The position numbers and the translations under genes were made by a program. From contig NC_064534.1 in assembly GCF_023856365.1 (NCBI RefSeq), forward strand, positions 10,374,536-10,438,535: 64,000 bases of DNA, read 5' to 3'. The stretch is from Brienomyrus brachyistius (taxonomy: Eukaryota > Chordata > Actinopteri > Osteoglossiformes > Mormyridae). The notes below the pieces were generated by a model that was given only the letters and a program-made list of their open reading frames with translations, was not told where the DNA came from and did not search any database. Shown in pieces: positions 38,859 to 48,855 of this stretch. How positions within the stretch are numbered: position 1 is the first letter of the stretch; every line of letters starts with the position of its first letter.

Positions 38859-39374
38859 TGTGGTAGTAGGGGGGGGGTATGGGGGTTTTAAATATATATT
38901 ATATTTTGAGGACCAAATATCTCCACAATGTGATTAAAAACCTGTTATTTTGACATTGTGGGGACCATTTTTTTAGTCCCCAAAAGGGGAACTCAGTTTT
39001 ATGAAAACTTGCAACTGCAATCAAAAAAATCAAATGCCAAAAGTCTCACATTTTGTTTGGTTTCTTATGGTTAAGGTTAGGGCTGGGTGGGGTTAAGGCT
39101 GTAATTGTTTGGTTTCTTATGGTTAAGGTTAGGGCTGGGTGGGGTTAAGGCTGTAATTGTTTGGTTTCTTATGGTTAAGGTTAGGGCTGGGTGGGGGTTA
39201 AGGCTGTAATTGTTTGGTTTCTTATGGTTAAGGTTAGGGCTGGGTGGGGGTTACGTCTGTCATTGTTTGGTTTCTTATGGTTAAGGTTAGGGCTGGGTGG
39301 GGTTAAGGCTGTCATTGTTTGAATTGGGGTTGTGCTGTTAGAAAAGAATGGATGTGCCCCACAAAGATATGAAT

Positions 39375-39411
<37 letters not shown>
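38859..39411 (+). mobile_element. (GT)n-linked element, second adjacent plus-strand copy, internally expanded
   Basis: It carries TTGAGGACCAAATATCTCC, GACATTGTGGGGACC, GAACTCAGTTTTATGAAAAC and an internal tandem array (39055-39316), and ends at CACAAAGATATGAATAC plus (GT)n 39381-39411. It lies head to tail with the preceding copy and shares the central (GT)n. Confidence 0.8.
39055..39316 (+). repeat. 52-53 bp tandem array, 5 units
   Basis: Units start at 39055, 39107, 39159, 39212 and 39265 (52, 52, 53, 53 and 52 bp). Each contains GTTTGGTTTCTTATGG, TTAAGGTTAGGGCTGGG and GTTAAGGCTGT(A/C)ATT. Other copies of the host element have one unit here, so this is a local expansion; the units are almost identical, which indicates a recent event. 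Confidence 0.95.
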
Positions 39412-39412
<1 letters not shown>

Positions 39413-39424
39413 ATGTCAACTGAT

Positions 39425-39540
39425 CTGGCATCACATATGAGGCCTGTGCCCTGCCTTGTGCACTGTCCTTCCTGGGACAGACTGCAGGCTCAGACCCCCT
39501 TTCTATACTGGATAAACTGTCCAAAGGTGAATGGATGCTC
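39425..39540 (-). repeat. Interspersed fish repeat, minus-strand fragment
   Basis: The plus strand reads GGCCTGTGCCCTGCCTTGTG, CCTGGGACAGACTGCAGGC, CAGACCCCC and CTGGATAAACTGTCCAAAGG, then GAATGGATG. This is the reverse of the head of the reference copy. Confidence 0.7.
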
Positions 39541-40122
39541 ATTAACAGGAAACATTCCCCCATCTTCCCAGTAGCCATTTAATAGTTGGTTTTTTAACTA
39601 CTTCTTTGGCTACTAATCAAGTTTCACCATACAAGCAGCATCAACATACACATTACATGCTTGGCAGCCACAAAACAAATCCATCAACTGAGTTTTGTGC
39701 CAAATATCGGATTGTCACTCACCGATGAGACCGATCTTCTGACATTCATGAGGTACGGTGATACCAGAAAGCATCTGTGAGAGACGCTGACGTGGCGTTT
39801 TATGCAGGTGTGCCATTGTCCAGGTCGGCTTTGACAACCTCATGGTCACGCTAAGAGGGTCTCACATTAGCATGAGCGTAAAGATGGGGAATGGATCGCA
39901 AACACGTGACGTTCCGGGTGTCCAAACTTGGGCAAATGCCCCTTCTGCTGTGTAACCTTCATGCATATTTTAAGAAGGTCATTAAAAATATACCAGGCTG
40001 TCCATCTCAATTTAATGGCGCTATTATTGCCCGAGCTTTTAACAAAATTTTGTAGTGGATACTGAAAGAGTGTCTTTTCTGGCTAGAGAAGAGCTTCAAA
40101 CAGATGTCCTTCAAACGGCTGT

Positions 40123-40289
40123 CAGAGGTGGAAAGTTCAGGTCCCGAGAAAACAAATCCAGACCAAGGTTTTGTTTCAGCCAACCAGTTAAGTCCTCTGT
40201 GACTGTGACTCTTTATACTCAACTGGTTGACTGAAACAAGACCTTAGTCTGGATTTGCACTTTCTGCACCTAAGCGTTCCATCTCTGAC
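40123..40289. mobile_element. Near-palindromic MITE, family A, copy 2
   Basis: It begins CAGAGGTGGAAAGTTCAGG and ends with the approximate inverted equivalent (CACCTAAGCGTTCCATCTCTG). The arms AAATCCAGACCAAGG and CTTAGTCTGGATTTGCAC pair, and the centre reads CTCTGTGACTGTGACTCTTT. Confidence 0.85.
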
Positions 40290-40320
40290 AGCTGAATATT
40301 CTAATAGTCGTTCTAGTAGC

Positions 40321-40491
40321 ACATGGGCGGCCAATCATATCCGCAAAGGGCCAGTGTATAAGCAGGATTTTGGGGTAACCTTTAGGACAGCTGTTCAGCC
40401 AATCAGTCTTATAATTAGCAATCTAATTAGGGAGCCGCAGCGAAGACCTGCTTACACACTTGCCCTTTCTGGATAAGATTGTTCACCCCTG
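40321..40491. mobile_element. hAT-like palindromic MITE
   Basis: The left arm GGGCGGCCAATCATATCCGC and the reverse complement of the right arm (GGGTGAACAATCTTATCCAG) match. AAAGGGCCAGTGTATAAGCAGG pairs with CTGCTTACACACTTGCCCTTT. A close relative is widespread in fish genomes. It lies about 30 bp after a family A MITE. Confidence 0.8.
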
Positions 40492-40875
40492 TAGTAACAG
40501 TATGACTGAGTAGTACTGAGATGCCACAGTAGATGCTGCTGATAATGGATATTCATTGATGCTTTTTTTTGGTATACTTTCATCCTTAAAGCACACTGTA
40601 ATTGCAGCTCTAGGGCTTGAAGTAAGGGTCACATTCTCACAAATGACACCCTGGAACAGACTTCTGGGTATTTAGGCTCCCGCCAAAGTTCCCTGACATT
40701 CACGACAGTCATAAAAATAGATCCAATGAATCACAGATGGATTCTTATCTTCTATGCTGTTGTGCAAAGCTACTGGGTTCAAGGGGCAGGTGTCATCTTG
40801 TCGCTGGGGGCGTGGCTTGGCAAAGTGAGCCCCATTGACAACAGGGGGCAACATTCCCATCCAATCCAGGGCCTT
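40490..40875. other. Non-coding stretch, nothing firm
   Basis: No gene or recognised repeat. Confidence 0.5.
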
Positions 40876-41140
40876 GCTGCCATCTATCTACTGGCGAGCT
40901 GCTTATTTTAGTCATTGTTGTGTGTATGGTTTGTCTGAGTCTGGACGACACTCTGCATGGGATGCCAGCCCATTACAGGTTTAGCACACACACACACACA
41001 ATGGGGAATTTTGAGATGTCAGTTAACCTAACCGCAGGAGGGAAGACACACCACACAGGCAGAGCATGCAGACTGCACACACAAAGAACAGAGATGGGAT
41101 TCGAACCCCAGCCCTGCCCACAGAGGCACCAATCTCTCTC
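40876..41140 (+). repeat. Interspersed fish repeat, diverged plus-strand copy
   Basis: CATCTATCTACTGGCGAGC and TGCTTATTT are followed by CTCTGCATGGGATGCCAGCC, CATTACAGG, a (CA)n patch at 40986-41000, GCAGAGCATGCAGACTGC and GATGGGATTCGAACCCCAGC. The block order equals that of the copy at 5542-5838. Confidence 0.75.
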
Positions 41141-42448
41141 CCTCATCCTGGAAATGAATTCTGAAGTGATGGCAGAAAATGGGGGACCATATGATTGCTC
41201 CGTCTCCCACAAGTAATAAATTAGACTATTAAGCCATTAACCATCACCTTTCTGGGAAAAGTGATGGAGGGGTTGGGGATCTGGTATCCCGTCTTCGCCG
41301 GTGTGGTCTCACCCTCGCTGTGCCTGTGCTTGTGTGCATAAGTCTGCATGCATGTAATAAACAGTGTCACCTTATATAATCCCCCCTGCAACTGCCCGCG
41401 CACTGACTCCACGGCGATTCCATGCGTCGCCATTCGTAAGGATCGCAGTCGCAGTGAGCGGCTTTGTATGTACCACTAGCAATTTGCTGCAGTCTTTGTA
41501 TCGGTGCTCTCTCTCTTTGTCTCTCACACATTCTCCATTGATTTATTCATGCGCTTATTTAATAATTTATTTATGCGTCATCTGTCGCAGGCCCCTCTCG
41601 GCCCAGCTGCCGTCGTTTTTATTTATTTAGTGTTTAAGCGTACAAGGCGCGTCTGCTCTCCCACTCGCTCTCTTGCCTGCTCCGTACCTCCCTCTTCCCT
41701 CTCTCAGTCACAAGTCACACTTACCCCCCCCCCCACAATCCTAGACATGGGCGGGACTTTTGCTGGAGCGACCGTGGTCTTGTCAATGGTCGGAGGGCAT
41801 ATAAATTGCCCACTGCCACGCCGAAAAGCTCACGTCGAAGGATTAATGGAAGGGAGGGGTGGCACAGTGAGGTCGAAAGTCACAAGAACCTCCCTTGGGG
41901 TCACTTCCTCTAGGCTGGGCCTTGCAGCCTGGCCCACTGCACATGGCCACACAGATGGGCCCCCCCCCCAGGGGGCTGTAGGAGTTCGGCGTGATTTATC
42001 ACCGGTCATGGACAACATGGACCCAGGCGTGTCCGAGCAGCGGTGTAACATTTTCGCGGTGACAGGACATGCTGTGTGTGCTTCCGTGTCATCAGCTGGG
42101 GATGCACTCATGGATATCAGCGTGCATATCAGGTCGTGGGTGTGTGCGGAGTATGTTTTAGTGATTACTCAGCATTTCCACAGCGGTGTGGCAGGGTGAG
42201 GTTGAGCAGGGTGGGGGTCAGCATTATGGACTCTGGACGGTCTTGGGGAAGCGAACGGCTTTGAAACCCATCAAAGAAACCTCTTATTCCTGGCATTCAA
42301 CAGTGGTGCCACAGCATGGTCAGCAGAACAGCCAGAGCTCTGCTCCCAGATGCTTTTTTATTTCATTATTATTTTCTTTTTTTTAATAAAACAGTTTTTC
42401 AGCCTCTGGTGCCTTTGGCTGGAGGGGCTCTATGAACCGACTGCACAG
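41141..42448. other. Non-coding stretch
   Basis: No supported gene. A poly-C run lies at 41724-41734. The 231-codon frame at 41504-42199 crosses it and has no recognisable domain. Confidence 0.5.
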
Positions 42449-42542
42449 CCCCGACCGCCACCCCCAGCCCCGCCCCGCCACCCCCAGCCCCGCCCGCCAC
42501 CCCCAGCCCCGACCGCCACCCCCAGCCCCGACCGCCACCCCC
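42449..42542 (+). repeat. 19-20 bp C-rich minisatellite, about 5 units
   Basis: The unit is CCCCGACCGCCACCCCCAG, with one 20 bp variant (CCCCGCCCCGCCACCCCCAG) and one CCCCGCCCGCC variant. Frames across it read Pro/Ala/Arg repeats on both strands and are not genes. Confidence 0.95.
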
Positions 42543-45500
42543 TGTTGCTATACTACCAAAATAAATCAATTTGGTCTGTTGCTGTCATTGTCACTTTTAC
42601 TTTTAGCAAACCTTTACAATATCCATGCCCAGTGTAAATATCTGTCTGTCCGTCCGTCCATCCACCCCTTTTTGACTAACCATTTAATTTTCATTGACCA
42701 CACTCTATGATTTGATAGATCCAGGCAAAGGACCAAAACCATTTATGGTCACCGGTCCTGCAGACCTAAAGGGTACCACACTCGACCATTCCTAATTGCG
42801 GCCCACCATTAATAGCCATGTGCAGGACAGCCTCAGCTAGCGCCTTCTTTCTTCATTTTGTCGAAATGAGGCTAGAAATCATTAAGAGAAGTCTACCTTC
42901 TGCAAAAGTGTGCAATTTCTGAGCCAAGTTTAACATATAGTTTTGTCAAGAAAGATTTTTTGGATTGAGTTCACCAATGAGTTGTTCAAATTACTTTATT
43001 GTATCTTAGCACTTTAAACCGCTATTTTTAAATATATGAACAGTGAGTTATAGACCAGTCCATAGCTATTTCTGGTTCTATGGTCTGTTGCATTATGACT
43101 ATCAATTTGTTATTAACAGCAGTTTCAATATTATATAAGTCATTTAAAATACTACATTAGTATCTTAATGTGCATGTTGCCATGGGAATATACACAATTA
43201 CGTGTATTAAATGCCATATGTCTCCTATAGGTCTCTCATTTCTTCATGGCACCTTTTAATTTCCACATAAACCTCTCAATACCAGTTGAATCAATCCCCT
43301 AATGCCCTGAAAGGTAGGAGCATCTGCTTTAGCGCTGTAGCGATTGAATTTAATACTCGGATCCAGACATCTCTCTCCGCGAAGCACATCTGTCACTGAG
43401 CCGGAGCTCCCTCTTCCCAGGTAAGACGCAAACCGAGCTTTTGGACGATGTAATCAGGTAAACGGGTTTGTCAGCCGCATGCCACATCGAGGCGTTAGGC
43501 ACCCACCAGAAATGAAATCGTGACGAACGGGACGTAGCGGTGACATTCACTTTGACTTCCGAGGTTTTCCAGTTAATTGCCTTCGGGGTGACAGTTTAGC
43601 GGCAGTATCCATGAAGCACGCAGCGGGGTCATGGGTGCCTCCGACCGCGCACTTTCACACGGAGCGACCCTTGCGAGAAGCGACACTGCCGGTGTCGCCC
43701 CGCCGAGTTGAAAATGGGCTCTCTGTGTCAGGGAGGTGTCAGGCAGGAAGATGGCGGACTGCTCAGGCTGTCCGAACATCCCAAAGCACAAAGGCTGCCT
43801 AGTATATATAACATCCCCCATCATGCAATGGGGCAGGAGGCAGGCCGTCGACGACGAATCGCACAGTGCCCCAGGGTTTTAAATGTCTGGCTACAGTTTG
43901 GCCATCCTGAATGTAATGAAGAGCCTTCAGGGTAGATTTGGAAGCTCTAGCTGAATGTCACACGGTCAGGGACTCAGAGGAAATCGGATGTCACTGGGCA
44001 AAACCAAGGTCAACTGGTCTATTTATGGTATCATGAGTATCCAAAAGTCACAATCAGCAGAAGGAAAACAGCAGTACCAGATTGTACCAGATCACATGCT
44101 TCGATACAGTGACCTCCGTTGAAATAAACATCTTTCATGGCCGTCATGTCTTACATCGTCCTCTATTACAGCTGTTTAATTTTTTTTCTAAACACAATGA
44201 ACTACCTGAATTGTTACAGGTTGGTTTTATTTCTTGTAGTATAATGGCAGCTATCCCCAGTAGCGATTCCTTTTTGAATTCCCCAAACTGTGTTTTTACA
44301 ATTGCTTTAGTTTGTTACCAAGTCCATAATTAAGGGCCAGCTATGTCTAAAGGCCTCTCAGCTACCTCGAGATGGCCCTGATTTGCTGGAAATGTCATAC
44401 TAAAGCTCAACAATCTAGCACTTTGGCGAAAGGGCAAATCAATGTGCGCCCTGTGATGCTCAGAGACCCATTACGTTCTTCTGGTTTCTTCGCTGCGCTC
44501 TTTTTTGATCTGTTTTTTTCACCTTTCCCGGTCAATGCAGACCCTTTCGGGCTCCCCCCTGTGTTATCTTCTTTGACAAAAGTGCTATTCAGATCCAGCT
44601 TTGGTGGAGTACATTGAAAGACCTGTTGTCTGTTGTTTCCATGTTGTGTTGCTGCCGGTTTTATTACGTATAATCCTCATCATGAGGAAGCTGTCGATTC
44701 GACCGCGGTCCCCCGCTGGTAATCTCCATGTTTTCTTTCATGTGTTCCACATCTTTACACCACCCCATCACCCCCCCCCCCCCCCAACCCCAGAGCTATC
44801 ACCTCCCTTCCTACGTTTCCATGCCAACCGATGTTTGAACCTGAGGAGTATGCCAACCACGCAGTGCCCATACCACCAAATTATTAATGGGAGATGATTC
44901 AGTGACAGGGTTCATTTACTGAGATGGCCTTGCCATTTTAGCCAGCGTTAGAGGGTATTAAACAGTCGTGCTGGTCCCACAATCAGGATCTATGGTGTTT
45001 GATGTATGATCAACAAGAAAATGTGGTATTAGTCCACCATCACACACTACAGATGTCAAAGTTATGTTGCTTTGTTGTAAAGAAGTATATTTGTCAACAT
45101 AAAAATGATGTACAATCTACTTTTCAAGTTTTCTCCAAGGTATTTTAGAGAAAGATCTAGACATCATGCTTAATCCTTTGTAAAAAATAGTTACATCAGG
45201 AGTCCAAAACCACGGCCCACAATAAGTATTTTACGGCTTGTTTTTTTTCTTTAACTTCAGACCGAAGGTTAGAAGGGCCCTGATATTTAGCAGCCAGCCT
45301 TCAGCTGCCGTCACCCGAACTTGCCAGCCCAGACAAATGCCCTATTCTCCGCCTCTCAGCTCGACAGAGGGAAACTGTGAAATCTGGCAAAAACTCCGCT
45401 ATTGTAACCTTTCAATGTCACACTCGAACTTCCCTGGTTAATTGTTCAGCTCTTCAAATATGCAGCAGAGATTGCGAATATACTGACAATAACCAGTAGT

Positions 45501-45680
45501 CTTAATTTAGGAATTCTCCGTGGCTTGAGAGAGTACAGTGACCGCTTCTTCGGCCCAGGATTGTGTTAAGGACATAAAACACTTTTTCTCGTTTTCATGC
45601 ATTTAGCAGCCCTAACCGAAACACTGAAGGCATGGGAGTTTCCTGAAATTCATGTCTGTGAGGTTTGCCTTTCTTCTTGT
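42543..45680. other. Mostly unique non-coding sequence
   Basis: No supported gene. A (GTCC)n-like patch lies at 42645-42665, AT-rich sequence at 42960-43260, a CpG-richer part at 43610-43710, and a 15-base C run at 44771-44785. Confidence 0.5.
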
Positions 45681-45682
45681 AG

Positions 45683-45870
45683 AGCGGTTGTGTCAAACTC
45701 CAGTCCTGAAGGGCATTTCTGTGTTTCCCCTCGTTTAACACACCTGATTGAACTCCTTGTGCTAATTACCACACAGTTCTTAAGTTGAATCATTTGTGGC
45801 CGAACAGGGAAAGATCTAAGCTACACAGGGCTCCGGCCCCCCAGGACTAGAGCTTGACACCCCTGCTGTA
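45683..45870. mobile_element. hAT-like MITE (GTGTCAAACTCCAGTCCTG ends)
   Basis: The left end GTTGTGTCAAACTCCAGTCC matches the reverse complement of the right end (CAGGGGTGTCAAGCTCTAGTCC). Flanks TTGTAGAG and CTGTAGAT share TGTAGA, consistent with an 8 bp hAT-type target duplication worn at its ends. Similar elements are common in teleosts. Confidence 0.85.
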
Positions 45871-46355
45871 GATTATCTAGCTTTCATGCAGTACCTCAGA
45901 TAAGACCCTCTTTTTTTCTGTTATTTTGTTATTTTTCCTCTTAAAAAATGCCGGAGCCCCATTTTGCCTATTAATTTCTGCTTCTTCACACCTCACCCTG
46001 AGCGCGTTTTTACGTTTTCATTTATTGCCGCTCATTCATTCAGACATGATGTAATAATTCACCCCAGGCTGCTCAGGAAACAAATAATTGTTGACAATGC
46101 ACCCCAAAGAAGCCCTTTGTCGTCTTAATTAATGATAAGATGTTTTGTTCACAGTTATCTGTTACAGCATATAAAAAACTATTTCTGTCCCTGTTGAGGG
46201 TCAATAAAAAATGCATCCGGGTGAGTGATCACCTTTATTTACAGTACACTGTTTAATTAAATATATTAAAAATGAACACAGTGCTGATAGAAAACCTGTG
46301 TATATATAACGGTATTTCTGAAAAATATAATGACAAATAAAAACTGCCGTGAAGA
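45871..46355. other. AT-rich stretch, possible conserved non-coding element
   Basis: No gene. Around 46040-46180 are CAAATAATTG, TCTTAATTAATGATAAG and GATGTAATAATTCA, a mix of homeodomain and GATA-type motifs without repeat character. Confidence 0.3.
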
Positions 46356-46357
46356 AG

Positions 46358-46530
46358 CTGGATTTAGGGGCCGGAGGTCATGGGTTCGATTCCTAGGTGG
46401 ATCCCCTTGGGATGCCCTGGAGGCAGAACTTAACCTGAATATCTTCAGTTGTGCATATACTGCTGTGTTATATAATAAAAATTTATACCCTGTTTATATA
46501 ATAGTATCTGCTAAGCATTTAACAAGCAGG
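46358..46530 (+). mobile_element. tRNA-derived SINE fragment
   Basis: A B-box GGTTCGATTCC at 46384-46394 follows GGGGCCGGAGGTCATG. The body contains GGAGGCAGAACTTAACCTG, and it ends with TAGTATCTGCTAAGCATTTAA, a version of the common fish SINE tail GCGTCTGCTAAATG. The A-box part is degraded. Confidence 0.7.
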
Positions 46531-46886
46531 GCATTACTTTTACCCCTTGTTGTTTTACAGGTGATGGCTTTCATTGCTTATAGATATATAATTGCATAAA
46601 TGCAGAGATTTTAGTGCTCTTTGAATTGCATTTTTAAAAATCCCATATTTCAGAGACTATTCTGGGAGTTATGACGGCATGGATGGCCTTGACCTTGATG
46701 CAATGGCAGCCATCTGAACTGTCTGGTCATGTTTTATGTTGATCAAACGTTTCTAGAACCTTCCAGTGATATTAGATTGTTCTCGTCAGCATCCTCGCCC
46801 TTCGTGCTTGGCTACATGCATGGGAGTGGGAGGGCAGCGGCATCGTTACTCATATACAGACTCCCTGACAGTATGGAATCTGGGTA

Positions 46887-47429
46887 TACAGAGACAAACA
46901 GAGACAGACAGAGACTGACAGAGACAGACAGAAACAGAGACAAACAGAGACAGACAGAGACAAACAGAGACAGACAGAAACAGACAGAGACAGACAGAAA
47001 CAGACAGAGACAGACAGAGACTGACAGAGACAGACTGAGACTGACAGAGACAGACTGAGACAGACTGAGACAGACAGAGACTGACAGAGACAAACAGAGA
47101 TAGACAGAGACAGACAGAGACAGAGACAGACTGAGACAGAGACAGACAGAAACAGACAGAGACAGAGACAGACAGAGACAGACTGAGATAAACAGAGACA
47201 GACAGAAACAGACAGAGACAGACAGAGACAGACAGAGACAGACTAAGACAGAGACAAACAGAGACAAACAGAGACAGACTGAGATAAACAGAGACAGACA
47301 GAGACTGACAGAGACAAACAGAGACAGACAGAAACAGACAGAGACAGACAGAGACAGACTAAGACAGAGACAGAGACAAACAGAGACAGAGACAGACATA
47401 GACAAACAGAAACAGACAGAGACAGACAG
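46887..47429 (+). repeat. (AGAC/AGAG)n complex microsatellite
   Basis: About 543 bp made of GAGACAGACA units with AAAC, TGAC and TAAG variants. The longest frames read Thr/Asp/Arg/Glu repeats on the plus strand and Ser/Val/Cys/Leu repeats on the minus strand, and are artefacts. Confidence 0.97.
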
Positions 47430-47700
47430 TTCTGCAGTTGGTAACCAGGTCAGTGGTAATCTGGTTCATGTCAAAGGGGACCCCTTGGCTTCTCTTAATT
47501 TAGCCTGTAGATTCCTAGAATAATACCATCACAATACTAAAAAGTAATGTGGCCTAACGAATCAGAACGCAGTAAGGGCAGATCGGATAAGGAAATATGC
47601 CGTACTTAATTCCATTAGAAACAGGCTTTGTGATTGCTACTCTTAATTAGAATCACTTTCATGGAACAAGAGGAAGCCGATTGGTTGCCAAAAACATTGC

Positions 47701-47703
<3 letters not shown>
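47430..47703. other. Unique AT-rich stretch, possible conserved element
   Basis: 47560-47690 contains CTTAATTCCATTAG and CTCTTAATTAGAATCAC, homeodomain-like cores in non-repetitive sequence. No gene. Confidence 0.3.

Positions 47704-47754
<51 letters not shown>
47704..47754. repeat. (TA)n microsatellite
   Basis: About 25 uninterrupted TA units. Confidence 0.97.
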
Positions 47755-47757
<3 letters not shown>

Positions 47758-48770
47758 GTCATTGTTATGAATGACTTTACCCTTCACAGGATTTTCCATT
47801 TATTTATCTCACACATGAACTGAGCATCAGGACAATTAGGAGCATGATGCATGTAATGAGGGATCTAGAAGCTTCCGAGCTGTTATCCACAGTTCGGGCA
47901 ATGTGTGGCAGAGGTATCTGGACAGGAGCAGCCGTCGGTCACGTGACACTTGTAGCAAGATGCTTTGGGCTTTTCCTCTCGTCGGTGTGGTTCCTCGCCA
48001 GGTACGGGATTAGCATGCATATGCATGACACTATTAGCATGCCATGCGTCCTGCTGCTATTTTATTATTGTCTTTAATTACGGTACCCAGCGTGACAGCG
48101 CATTCGAATGCTTCTCTGAATGGGAGCGAGAATATGAATTAACTGCACACCCAAAGAGTTAGGCGAGTGCTTGCCTGGGGAGAAAAAAAGTGTGTGGGAA
48201 AGTAAGTACCTCACAACATATGCTGCCCGTGTCACGGAATGTCTACATGTGGCGAGCAGCAGCATCTTGATCCACGAATGGCCTTTGGAAGACCGTCACA
48301 TGGCGCTATTGTGGGAGAAGCATAGCAGTAGTTATCAATTTCAATTTAAAAACTCTTTATGGCCATTTTTTTAGAATTAAAAATGCATTTTGGGTTAAAT
48401 ACTTATATACCTGCCAGGGGTTTTAAATCTATTTTTAAAAAGTTTAAAAATCCATTTCATTGATTTTTTTTATTTTTTCAAATCTCAGGAATTTTATTCA
48501 AAGGACTGTGAACTGCCTGCAGTTAGGAATACTGTAATACATTAGCATAGCTACAGCAGCAGTAGGTGTTCTGTTACCATGTTCAAGGTGACCAAATAGG
48601 TCTTCCGTAAGCTGCCAGCTTAGTTAGTTAGTCCTCTTAGCCTCGTCAGCCCATGTGACTCATGGCACCTTAACATAACTCATAAGTATGATCAAATTAG
48701 CAGGAAGCGGTGGAATTGCAGCAGTAAGATTGTACTGCTACCAATTTAGAGACTCTTGATGTGCGGTTCA
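47755..48770. other. Non-coding stretch, possible conserved element at 48060-48165
   Basis: No gene. TTTAATTACGG, GCATTCGAATGC (a perfect 12-base palindrome at 48101-48112) and GAATATGAATTAAC lie close together. AT-rich sequence fills 48340-48500. Confidence 0.35.
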
Positions 48771-48855
48771 GGGGTCTTTGCTGATGATGTGCGGTGTGTC
48801 TTTGATGGTGACTCGGGGCTCTTTGCTGATGATGTACGATGCGTGTGGCAGGTGG
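48771..48855 (+). repeat. 44 bp two-copy tandem repeat
   Basis: GGGGTCTTTGCTGATGATGT at 48771 recurs as GGGGCTCTTTGCTGATGATG near 48815, with similar following bases. Confidence 0.7.

Noticed and set aside
39055..39316. Interstitial telomere repeat
   Set aside because: TTAGGG occurs once per 52 bp unit, not in tandem. The array is an internal expansion of an interspersed element.
41504..42199. 231-residue plus-strand frame, the longest outside simple repeats
   Set aside because: No recognisable domain, it crosses a C11 run, and it is contradicted by open frames on the other strand. Chance in GC-richer sequence is more likely.
46812..47405. 197-residue minus-strand frame resembling a repeat protein
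   Set aside because: It is a translation of the (AGAC/AGAG)n array; the plus strand is open through the same array.
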